Shown here one piece after another: positions 1-9,854 of a stretch of DNA of 64,000 nucleotides. Every line of letters begins with the position of its first letter. Position 1 is the first letter of the stretch. The stretch is taken from positions 3,100,001 to 3,164,000 of the forward strand of contig CM033752.1 in assembly GCA_019671005.1 (NCBI GenBank). The letters run 5' to 3'. A program made the position numbers and the translations under genes. The DNA comes from Hibiscus mutabilis (Eukaryota > Streptophyta > Magnoliopsida > Malvales > Malvaceae). The notes under the pieces were generated by a model. That model was not told where the DNA came from and did not search any database. It saw only the letters and a list, made by a program, of their open reading frames with translations.

Positions 1-3000
1 ACAAATTAAGAGTTAACTTGCTAATTTAAAACTGGAGCAGGGGATTGCTTTGCAATTATTGGGGGCTGTATTACAACCAAAATCAGGGCTGTTTTGTAGA
101 AGTAAAGAATGTTTGGGGGCTGTTTTAATGCATTAGGATTTGTGTATAATACAAATGCCCTGATTTGTATATGTGTGATTTTAGTTATGAAGCTATTAGA
201 GTTAATTGAAGAACCGAACCTTTGCTGGAAAATTTGTCATAATTGAAATGTGTAAACATGATTAATTTTATAAAATGCTCTGTTTTGATCACATTGGTAG
301 TAGAATGAAACTGACCTAGACATGTAAGAACATGTATATAAGTTGAATTAACATGTTAGAGGTGTCATCTAAGTGATTAAAGAGGCTAGAAACTTAAGCT
401 AGAGTAATCTGCCCAGAATACCTTGTTCTGGGCAGTAACTTTGAAAAATCTCTATAAATTGTACAAATGGAATTTAAGGCTGAAAATTTAATGGATAGTA
501 CCTTAATATGTCTAAATGCATTAGGAGAAAACGGAATTGAATTCGGAATTGTAGAATGGATTGTAGAAATGAAAAACCAGGGACAGTACAAACTGTTAAT
601 TACCCTGTCTTTAAGTAAAAAACTGTATTAATTGGCAAAGAATTAAAATGCAAGGCCTAAATGGTTAGAAGGAAAATTAAGTTAGCTTTGTAACGGTATA
701 AACCAGTTGAAATTCCAACGTACGGAATGAAATTTATGTATATTTTAGTAAGTAATGCACAAGCTGCCAGGCAGCAGCCTTGATGTCTTGGAATGAATGT
801 TAAATGAATTACTTGCATTGTTGCCTTGTTTTGAATAAATGAATGTACTTGTCTTGTCCATGATTCACTTGTATGAAATGTTAGAACGAGAAGGGAACAT
901 TGGAGAAGGGTCTAAGGAGGAGCATTCGAAAGCAAGACACAAAGGAATTTGGATCCAAGACTAGCTAAGCTTGGAGTATTGTGAGTGTAGTTTACAATAG
1001 GGTTAGGACTTAGGTCCTAACCAAATGTGCATGATTATCTTCTTGCCATTGATATGCCATGTTAATGATATCAATTTTAATTTGAATATGAATAAAAGGG
1101 AAGAATGGACTAAGCTAAAATTGTGAATAAGTAATAGCATGCAAAATTGAGAAATTAATTAGAAAGAAAAGTGAAAACAAATGAATGCTTCCATGGCTTG
1201 GATATGACTTGTTATAGTGCTTGCTTGATAGTGCTCTTTGATACAAATGCTTGAACCTTGATGCCTTGATTGTGATTAATTCGAATGAATACTTGGATGT
1301 ACCATTAGTATCTAAATACTTGTTAACATGATATAAATCGTGACTTGATGCCTAAGAAATGGCATATGTTAATTGCTTGCTTGAATGACAAGATTAAATT
1401 GCAAAGTGTAGAGCTAAGGCTCAATTGGCCTAAGGGCTGTGTATATGAACATGATCTTGCAATGTATCACTTGAATTGATCCTTGAATAAGCTATTGCTT
1501 GACATAAACATGTAATACTTGAATAAGTGATTCATAATTGAACAAAGCCTTGGTTGTTAGTGGTCATAGGTAGAAGGGCATGCCTTAGAGTCTAGAGCTC
1601 ATTGTGTCAGGGTGGACAGACGTAGCTAATTGGCGACAGACGGAGGGTACGTATGTGTGGTCTTTGGCAACAGTAAGAGGGTTGACCAGTACTACGGTAC
1701 ATCTTGCGTACTACGGTACATCTTGTGGCGACAGTTGGTTGGAGACTCAATTACCTGGACAACTAAATACTAAGGGCATAAACTAAAGAAAGTATATGAG
1801 AAATAATTAAAGAATAAAGCTTACATGATACTTGAACTACTTGGATTCTTGAATTACATGATACTTGAACTACTTGGATTCTTGAACTACTTGAATTCTT
1901 GAATTACATGATACTTGAACTACTTGGATTCTTGAATTACATGATACTTGAACTATTTGGATTCTTGAACTACATGATACTTGAACTACTTGAATTCTTG
2001 AATTACATGATACTTGAACTAATTGGATTCTTGAATTACATGTATTTGACGGCTTATAATCCTACTTGCATCGATTGTGCCTAGTGTATTGTTTGAAATG
2101 ATAAGCATGTATAAAGCTTAAAATCGAATTGCTTCCAACTTGGACTAGGCTTAAACTTGGCTAAATGATACTTGTCTTGCAAATTGGTTAGATTTAGTTG
2201 CTACCTCACTAAGTACAATCTTGCACTTATCACTCTTGTTTTCATTCTTCCCAACCATAAATTAAGGATTTCGATCGTTGCTTGATCCTGAAGTCTGGTT
2301 TCCTTGAGCTCGAAGCAAGACACAAGATTTTGCTAAAGTATGGTTCATACTTGTTTTGTACTCCCCTAGTTGGTGGCACATAGTTGTATCTAATGTCTTG
2401 TGCATGCATTTGAATACTTGAACTTGTATATGTATATATGTCTTGAATGGGCCTACTATTTTGTGAACTTGGTTACTAATATGAATTAAGTAATGAACTA
2501 GAATTTCATGTATTGTAAGTATTTGTTGCGCATATGGTTATGTCTATAATGAATGTTCAAAGTGATCATCTAGCCTTGTACTATTCGAATGCCTTGTGAG
2601 ATGATATAGTCACTTAAATAAGCATAACATGTTGAATATGTATTTTTATAAGTTGAATGGTAAATGCCGAATGGTAGGAATGACATAAGCTTGCTTGGAA
2701 TCAAGGTACGTTGAAATGATCATGTTTAGTAAGCTATGTTACATGAATCAAGTTAATGAACAATGAAATGAAAATGGAAACTTGTTTGTTTATAGGTCTC
2801 GAAATGTGATGCTTGAATGACAATGTAAAAGTGAAATTTTGGTAACCTATAATGTATGTAAATAAGATTTATTATATGATAAGTAATAATTGTTTTGGTT
2901 ACTTGTTAGTTAGGTAACTCATCTAATAGCGGTGAGTTAGCCTATTCTTGTTTGTTCATGCTTGTATTGTTCACTAGTAATGCTCCCGAACTGGTTTTCT

Positions 3001-3024
3001 ACCAACCCGGATAGGGGTGTTACA
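1..3024 (+). mobile_element. Right-hand part of a Ty3-gypsy LTR (solo or 3' LTR), left end outside window
   Basis: No protein-coding gene is visible here. The segment ends at 3024 with GGGTGTTACA, the usual terminus of plant Ty3-gypsy LTRs, and the tandem array begins at the next base. No primer-binding site follows, so this is a solo LTR or the 3' LTR of a plus-strand element. The interior is AT-rich with many short motifs based on CTTGAA, a 33-bp minisatellite at 1825-2045, and a short doublet (TACTACGGTACATCTTG) near 1690-1730. Reading frames here are low-complexity or chance. The left boundary lies outside the window, so neither length nor TSD can be tested. Confidence 0.7.
1825..2045. 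repeat. 33-bp minisatellite inside the LTR
   Basis: About six to seven imperfect copies of a 33-bp unit (CATGATACTTGAACTACTTG followed by GATTCTTGAATTA). Some copies carry a 15-bp internal partial duplication. Translated in one frame it gives a repeated FLNYMILELLG-type peptide. This follows from 33 being a multiple of three and is not evidence of a gene. Confidence 0.9.
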
Positions 3025-3518
3025 TTGATATTAAATGTGTGATCGCATTTTATATTATTCTTTGTTCACAGAAAACCAGAATGATTGGGCAATTATAAAA
3101 TAACAAAAATGTAGTTAAAATAGAAGAAGTATTTGATTATAAATAATACAAGTCTTTTAAAAATAAGAAATCCTTAAACTATATCTCTATCTTTCCGAGT
3201 CAGATACCTAAATTATATATTGTTAAACCTCAAATGTAAACTATAATATATGACCACTTTGGGCCTCCATCGTTATCTTAGCCGTTGATGGTGATATGAC
3301 GCTTTCAGAAAGCATTATGTGTTAGTACTAGAAATCTCAACATAGAAAAGAATAAATATTCAATAAATAATTCAGAAAAATATTAAAAACTTTCATAATC
3401 TTTTGAGAAATTTAATAAGTCTTGAAAATTTAGTTTGCTGATAATTTTGAATTACTTATTAATTAGTTAATATATATAATTAATTTTGCTACTTTTCTGT
3501 TTAATTCTAATATCAAAA

Positions 3519-3591
3519 TGGAGATGCAGGGTATTGATCCCCATACCTCTCGCATGCTAAACGAGCGCTCTACCATTTGAGCTACATCCCC
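3519..3591 (-). tRNA. tRNA-Ala (anticodon AGC), array copy A1
   Basis: On the minus strand this 73-nt sequence starts GGGGATGTAGCTCAAATGG and folds as a tRNA. The acceptor stem GGGGATG pairs with CATCTCC (one G-T wobble). The D stem is GCTC/GAGC. The anticodon stem CTCGT/GCGAG closes a TTAGCAT loop, so the anticodon is AGC. The T stem needs two wobble pairs and the T loop is ATCAATA rather than ATCGATA, which weakens box B. It matches the usual plant tRNA-Ala pattern and carries the GC-rich acceptor start of Ala tRNAs. It may be transcribed, but two changes from copy A2 suggest slow decay. No intron. Confidence 0.75.
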
Positions 3592-3954
3592 ACATTTTGC
3601 TATATTTATTTGTTTGAAGTTAAGATACAATATTTTTATTTTATTGTAGCCCATTTTTCTTGTTTATAAGAAGCACATATTTCTCTAAGATAGCGAGTGG
3701 TATTAACTTGTTATCTTTCATTTCTAATTAAAGATTATTTTTTAAAATATTATTATGATCTTTCAATGCCTCCTTTTTCAAGCATAACCGATCTAATGTA
3801 AATATCAAAGTGGGCATTATTTTTCTTCTCTGTCTCTCAAAAGCTGCTATCACTTACCACCATATTTATCATGATATGATCTGTCTGTAACCATCACTCA
3901 AAAGGCATATGTATTTTACATTTACACTAACAAAATGTAAACATGTTTCAAAAT

Positions 3955-4090
3955 TCACAAAAGCCATGGGAAGCTAGCTGAATGGGGGTTTTCGATAGTC
4001 GTTTAGCTACTAGAATTTGCATCTTCAGTTCAATGTGAAAGTATGTACTATAGCCACGACTATTCTATGAAAAAGACACGAAAAAATGTA
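3955..4090 (+). other. Conserved block of half A (non-coding)
   Basis: A more GC-rich block, beginning near AAGCCATGGGAAGC and ending near GAAAAAGACACG, that is repeated at about 6345, 8785, 27085 and 29455. It aligns with the B block (CATGGGAGGTAAGG, then ATTTGGATCTTCG), which shows that the two halves of the unit are homologous. It has no conserved reading frame among the copies. Confidence 0.6.
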
Positions 4091-4479
4091 AAATATATTA
4101 ATTTCTTTTGTAGGAAACTTGTTACGATGTAGAATTTTTCAAACGTATGCATTAATTTTGTCTCTCATTCTTTTAATGAATATTTAATGTTAAACAAGTA
4201 TTTTTCAAAAAATAATAACAACAAATTGCCATAAATATTTAAAGTTGTATTTTATTTATTGTGTTTCGCATACAAAAACACTTGTATTTCTACTTGTATT
4301 TATAATTTATAATTTTTAAAAAACGTATTCAAACTATATAATTACCCTAACATGAAATACATATTGATCCACCACCAAACATAGATGTTACCTTTTTATC
4401 CTTCTTTATAAAAAAACAAATCAGGGTTGAAATAATAAATTGGATCTATTTTCTTAGAATATTAAAAATATGTCAATAT

Positions 4480-4551
4480 AGAGATGCAGGGTATCGATTC
4501 TAGTACTTCTCACATGCAAAGTGAGCACTTTACCATTTGTGCTACATCACC
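4480..4551 (-). pseudogene. tRNA-Ala(UGC)-like pseudogene, array copy B1
   Basis: The minus strand gives a tRNA-Ala-like sequence with a perfect anticodon stem CTCAC/GTGAG around a TTTGCAT loop (anticodon UGC). The D stem is changed to GCAC and its partner is AAGT, and the T stem reads CTAGA/CCCTG and does not pair. The acceptor also carries a change (GGTGATG). The structure is therefore probably non-functional, although the anticodon arm is intact. Confidence 0.7.
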
Positions 4552-4909
4552 AACACTCTATATTTACGTTTTTTGCATAAATATAAGTCATTTACTCATT
4601 TTGATTATACCTAAATACATTTTCAAATTCCTAAGAATCACTTGTTTTCTTAGTAGGATAATATAGGCAATGGACTTAACAAATGTTCTGTTTCATTTGT
4701 AACTAAATTTGATTTTTCTACATTTTACATTGATCTTGGAGGCTCTCTTCCTTAAGAAAACACAATTTAAAGTAAGCTTCAATGAAGTATTTTTTTCAAC
4801 TTCTTTGTCTTTCTAAAAGTTGATTTTTCATACTACCACTTATATCATGACGTGATCAGTCTGCGACATTCATTCAAATTTCATGCATCTCTTGAAATTT
4901 ATACTAGTG

Positions 4910-5040
4910 AAAGCCTAACCTATGGCAAATGCCACAGAATTCATGGGAGGTAAGGTCCTTGGGGGTACTCGATTGTGGTCCGATTACCTGTATTTGGATC
5001 TTCGCTTTAGTGTGTTTGATGTTAGGGTTATGTGATGGAC
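4910..5040 (+). other. Conserved block of half B with a splice-donor-like motif
   Basis: A ~110-130-bp block repeated at about 7350, 9790, 18640, 25030, 27970, 30680 and 32700. In this copy an ATG at 4923 opens a 37-codon frame (MANATEFMGGK... to a stop after FDVRVM). The copy at 7364 keeps this frame, but other copies gain or lose single bases, so selection on the peptide is not supported. The block contains GGGAGGTAAGG, a strong match to a 5' splice site. I do not recognise the peptide. Confidence 0.5.
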
Positions 5041-5917
5041 ATTTTATGAAAAATACAGGACAAATTGAAAAATAATAATATTTTTTAGCGATGCCTGTCA
5101 CACATTGAAAATAAAAATTATTGTTCAACCTAGAAAGATAAAAATAATAGATCGTAATCTAATACACTCTTTCTAAATTTATTTAGTAATTTTGTCTCCC
5201 ATTTTTAAGCAATAATTATGACATGGTGGTAAAAATGTCTTCTTTCTTCGTAAATTTTTCCAATTTTAACCTTAGTTTTTTTTCATAGGCAGTTTAAACC
5301 CTAAAGTTTTTTTATCAAATGGTCTTTTTTAAATTATAAATCAGAAGTCAACTAAAATCAAATTTTTTTATGAACTGGCAAACTTTGGGTTTTATTTTGT
5401 TGTTCGAATTCTTCACTGTTTATTTATATTTTGATATTGGATGTGCGATCATTTTATATTATTCTTTGTTCAAAGAAAACCATGTTGATTGGTTAATTAT
5501 AAAATAAGAAAAATGTAGTTAAAATAGAAGAAGTATGTGATTGTAAATAATACAAGTCTTTTAAAAAAAGAAACCCTTAAACTATATCTCTTTAGTCAGA
5601 TACATAAATTATATATTTTAATACCTCGTATGTAAACTATATAATATGTAACCACTTTGGGCCTCCATCGTTATCTTAGCCGTTAAGGGGGATGTGACGC
5701 TTCTAGAAAGCATTACGTGTTAGTATGGGAAATCTCAACATGGAAAAGAATAAATATTCAATAAATAATTCATAAAAATATTAAAAACTTTCATAATAAT
5801 TTTGAGAAATTTAAGAAGTTTTGAAAATTTAGTTTACAGAAAATTTTGAATTACTTATTTAGTAATTAATACATATAAATAATTTTTCTACTTTTCTATT
5901 GAATTCCAATGTTAAAG

Positions 5918-5990
5918 TGGAGATGCGAGGTATCGATCCCCGTACCTCTTGCATGCTAAGCAAGCGCTCTACCATTTGAGCTACATCCCC
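5918..5990 (-). tRNA. tRNA-Ala (anticodon AGC), best-formed copy A2
   Basis: This is the best-preserved tRNA in the window. The minus strand starts GGGGATGTAGCTCAAATGG. All four stems pair: acceptor GGGGATG/CATCTCC, D stem GCTC/GAGC, anticodon stem CTTGC/GCAAG around TTAGCAT (AGC), and T stem CGGGG/CCTCG around ATCGATA. The discriminator base is A. The box A and box B internal promoters look intact. It decodes GCU/GCC alanine codons once A34 is deaminated. It has no intron and CCA is not encoded, as expected for a nuclear gene. It is the copy most likely to be functional. Confidence 0.85.
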
Positions 5991-6939
5991 ACATTTTGCT
6001 ATATTTATTTGTTTGAAGCTAAGATACAATATTTTTTATTTTATTGAAGCCCATTTTCATGTTTATAAGAACCACATATTTCACTAATATAGCGAGTGGT
6101 ATTAACTTGTTTTCTTTTATTTATAATTAAAGATCATTTTTCTAAATATTATTATGATCTTTCAATCCCTCTTTTCCCAAGCATAACCGGTCTAACGTAA
6201 AAATCAAAGAGGACATTATTCTACTTCTCTGTCTCTCAAAAACAGCTATCACTTACCACTTCATTTATCATGATATGATTTGTCTGTAACCTTCGTTTAA
6301 AAGGCATATGCATTTTGACATTTACACTAACAAAAATGTAAACATGTTTCAAGATTCAAAAAAGCCATGGGAAGCTAGCTGAATGGGGTGTTCGGTAGTG
6401 GTTTAGCTACTCAAATTTGCATCTTCAGTTCAATGTGAAAGTATGTACTATGGCCACGACTATTCTATGAAAAAGACACGAGAAAATGTAAAATAAATTT
6501 ATTTCTTTTGTAGGAAACTTGTACGATGAAGAATCATTCAAACTTATGCTTTAATTTTGTCTCTCATTCTTTTAATGAATATTTAACGTGAAACAAGCAT
6601 TTTTCAAAAAAAAAAAACAGTAAATAGCCTTAAATATTTAAAGTTGTATTTTAATTAATTTGTTTCGCACACAAAAACACTTGAATTTCTACTTGTATTT
6701 ATAATTTATAATTTTTAAAAAACATATTCAAACTATATAATTACCCTAACGATGAAATACTTATTGATCCACCATCTAACATAGATGTTACCTTTTTATC
6801 CTTCTTTATAAAAAAACAAATCAGGGTTGAAATAATAAATTCGATCTATTTTCATAGAATGTTAAATAAGCCAATATGGAGATGCGGGGTTGAAATAATA
6901 AATTGGATCTATTTCTTACAATGTTAAATATGTCAATAT

Positions 6940-7008
6940 TGAGATGTGGGGTAATCTCCATACTTCTCGCATGCAAAGTGAGCGCTCTACCATTTGTGCT
7001 ACATCCCC
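6940..7008 (-). pseudogene. tRNA-Ala(UGC)-like pseudogene, array copy B2
   Basis: The anticodon loop TTTGCAT (UGC) and box A region remain on the minus strand. The T arm has lost bases, reading GGAGATTACCCC where a normal T stem-loop should be, so box B is destroyed. The D stem carries GCAC. A partial second copy of the 3' end (GGAGATGCGGGG) lies at about 6878-6890. Confidence 0.75.
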
Positions 7009-8366
7009 TATACTCTATATTTACATTTTTCACATAAATATAAGTCATTTACTCATTTTGATTATACCGAAAGACATTTTCAAATCTATAAGAATCACAT
7101 ATTTTCTTAGTACGATAATATAGGCAATGGACTTAACAAATTTTCTGTTTCATTTGTAACTATATTTTACTTTCTACAGTTTACTTTGATCTTGTAGGCT
7201 CTCTTCCTTAAGAAAACACAATTTGAAGTAAACTTCAATGAAGTCTTTTTTTGTCAACTTCTTTGTGTTTCTAAAAGTTGATTTTTCATACTACCACTTA
7301 TATCATGATATGATCAGTCTGCGACATTCATTCAAATTGGATGTATCTCTTGAAAAACCTATGGCAAATGCCACAAAATTCATGAGAGGTAAGGTTATTG
7401 GGGGTACTCAATTGTGGTCTGGTTACCTGAATTTGGATCTTCGGTTTAGTGTGTTTGATGTTAGGGTTATGTGATAGACATGTTATGAAAAATACGTGAC
7501 ATTGAAAATAATAATATTTTTAGCAATGCCTGTCACACATTGAAAAAAAACATTTTATTGTTTAACCTGGAAAGATAAAAATAAATAGATTGTACTATGA
7601 TACACTCTTTCTAAATTTATGTACTTATTTTTGTCTCCAATTTCTAAGGAATAATTATGACATGGTGGTAAAAATGTCTTCTTTGTTCATAAATTTTTCC
7701 AATTTTAACCTTAATGTTTTTCATAGACAGTTTAAACACTAAAGTTTTTTTATCAACTGATCTTTTTCTGATTATTAATCGATGGTCAAGTAAAGATCAA
7801 CATTTTTATGAACTGGCAAACTTTGGGTTTTATTTTGTTGTTCGAATTCTTCACTGTTTATTTATATTTTGATATTGAATGTGTGAACTCATTTTATATT
7901 ATTCTTTGTCCACAAAAAAACCATGTTGATTGGTTAATTATAAAATAAGAAAAAATGTAGTTAAAATAGAAGAAGTATGTGATTATAAATGATATAAGCC
8001 TTTTAAAACAAGAAACCCTTAAACTATATATCTTTTTTTCTGAGTCAGATAGCTAAATTATATATTATCAAACCTCGCATGTAAACTATAATATTTATCC
8101 ACTTTGGGCCCCCATCGTTATCTTAGACATTGAGGGTGATGTGATGCTTCTTGAAAGAATTGCGTGTTAGTAGAAGAAATCTCAATATGGAAAAAGAATA
8201 AATATTCAACAAATAATTCAGAAAAATCTTAAAAACTTTCATAATATTTTAAGAAATTTAAGAAGTTTTCAAAATTTAGTTTACAAAAAGTTTTGAATTA
8301 CTTATTAAGTAATTAATACATATATAATTATTTTTGTTACTTTTCTATTTAATTCCAATGTCAATA

Positions 8367-8439
8367 TGGAGATGCGGGGTATCGGTCCCCGTACCTCTCG
8401 CATGCTAAGCGAGCACTCTACACTTTGAGCCACATCCCC
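8367..8439 (-). tRNA. tRNA-Ala (AGC)-like, array copy A3, D loop altered
   Basis: The acceptor stem (GGGGATG/CATCTCC), anticodon stem CTCGC/GCGAG with TTAGCAT loop (AGC) and T stem CGGGG/CCCCG are all intact. The D loop reads AAAGTGTA instead of AAATGGTA, so the conserved GG of the D loop is lost, and position 10 pairs differently (TGGCTC). The T loop is ACCGATA. It could be a weak gene or an early pseudogene. Confidence 0.55.
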
Positions 8440-9367
8440 AAGTTTTGATATATTTATTTGTTTGAAGCTATGATGCAATTCTTTTATTGCAACCCATATT
8501 CATGTTTATAACATCCACATAGTTCTCTAAGATAGCGAGTGGTATTAACTGTTTTATTTTCATTTCTAATTAAAGATCATTTTTCTGAATATTATTATGA
8601 CCTTTCAACCCCTCTTTTCTCAAGCATAACCTATCTAACGTAAATATCAAAGAGGACATTATTCTACTTTTTTGTCTCTCAAAAACTGCTATCACTTACT
8701 ACTTTATTTATCATGATATGATATGTCTGTAACCTTCATTTAAAAAGCATATGTATTTTGACATTTACACTAACAAAAATGTAAACATGTTTCAAGATTC
8801 ACAAAAGCCATGGGAAGCCAGCTGAATGGGGTGTTCGATAGTGGTTTAGCTACTCGAATTTGCATCTTCAGTTCAATGTGAAAGTGTATACTATGGCCAC
8901 GGCTATTCTACGAAAACAACACGAGAAAATATAAAATAAATTATTTTCTTTTGTAGGAAACATGTTACGATGTAGAATCTTTCAAACTTATGCATTAATT
9001 TTGTCTCTCATTCATGAATATTTAATGTTAAACAAGTATTTTTCAAAAAATAATAACAATAAATTGCCTTAAATATTTAAAGTTGTATTTTAATTATTGT
9101 GTTTCGCATACAAAAACATTTGTATTTCTACCTGTATTTATAATTAAAAAAACATATTCAAACTATATAATTACCCTAACGATGAAATACTTATTGATCC
9201 ACCACCAAACATAGATGTTACCTTTTTTATCCTTCTTTATAAAAAAAATCAGGGTTGATATAATAAATTGGATCTATTTTCATAGAATGTTAGATAAGCA
9301 AATATGGAGATGCGGGGTTGAAATAATAAATTGAATCTATTTTCTTACAATGTTAAATGTGTCATTA

Positions 9368-9440
9368 TGGAGATGCGGGGTTTCGATCCTCGTACTTCTC
9401 GCATGCAAAGTGAGGGCTCTACCATTTGTGCTACATCCCC
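9368..9440 (-). tRNA. tRNA-Ala (UGC)-like, array copy B3
   Basis: A full-length 73-nt minus-strand copy with anticodon loop TTTGCAT (UGC), a normal acceptor stem and box B ATCGAAA. It has one mismatch in the anticodon stem (CTCAC/GCGAG), one in the T stem, and GCAC in the D stem. The structure is marginal. Function is uncertain. Confidence 0.5.
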
Positions 9441-9854
9441 TATACTCTATATTTACATTTTTCACATAAATATAAGTCATTTACTCATTTTGATTATACT
9501 TAAAGACATTTTTAAATTCATAAGAATCACATGTTTTTCTTAGTACGATAATATAGGCAATGGACTTAACAAATTTTCTTTTTCATTTGTAACTAAATTT
9601 GATTTTTCTACATTTTACTTTGATCTTGGAGGCTCTCTTCCTTAAGAAAACACAATTTGAAGTAAACTTCAATGAAGTCTTTTTTTCAACTTCTTTGTCT
9701 TTCTATACTACCACTTATATCATGATGTGATTAGTCTGCGACTTTCATTCAAATTGGATGCATCTCTTGAAATTTATACTAGTGAAAGCCTAACCTATGG
9801 AAAACACCACAAAATTCATGGGAGGTAAGGTCCTTGGGGGTAGTCGATTGAACT

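Larger units (their letters stand above)
3025..5424. repeat. Array unit 1 (complete: halves A and B)
   Basis: This is the best complete unit. It starts at the TTGATATTAAATGTGTGATC-type block that directly follows the LTR end. Half A holds the tRNA-Ala-like sequence at 3519-3591 and the conserved A block at about 3955-4090. Half B holds the tRNA-like sequence at 4480-4551 and the conserved B block at about 4910-5040. No other gene is visible. Confidence 0.85.
5425..7866. repeat. Array unit 2 (complete)
   Basis: A second full unit with tRNA-like sequences at 5918-5990 (AGC) and 6940-7008 (UGC-like), an A block near 6345-6490 and a B block near 7350-7475. Just before the B tRNA it carries a ~60-bp local duplication (GAGATGCGGGGTTGAAATAA at 6880 onward) that is shared with unit 3, so units 2 and 3 are closer to each other than to unit 1. 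Confidence 0.85.
7867..9854. repeat. Array unit 3 (truncated at 9854 by a gypsy element)
   Basis: The third unit has tRNA-like sequences at 8367-8439 and 9368-9440 and an A block near 8785-8930. Its B block is cut at 9854 inside the GGGGGTAGTCGATTG motif, where gypsy LTR sequence begins. Confidence 0.85.

Noticed and set aside
1899..2084. Repetitive peptide frame (FLNYMILELLG repeats)
   Set aside because: A by-product of a 33-bp minisatellite whose length is divisible by three. No start context or homology.
6821..7048. Frames running through tRNA-like sequences
   Set aside because: They overlap tRNA-derived DNA and local duplications in the array. No protein is expected.
7238..7474. 78-codon frame over the array B block
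   Set aside because: The frame is disrupted in several other array copies by single-base gains or losses, so coding constraint is not supported. Kept only as a conserved DNA block.
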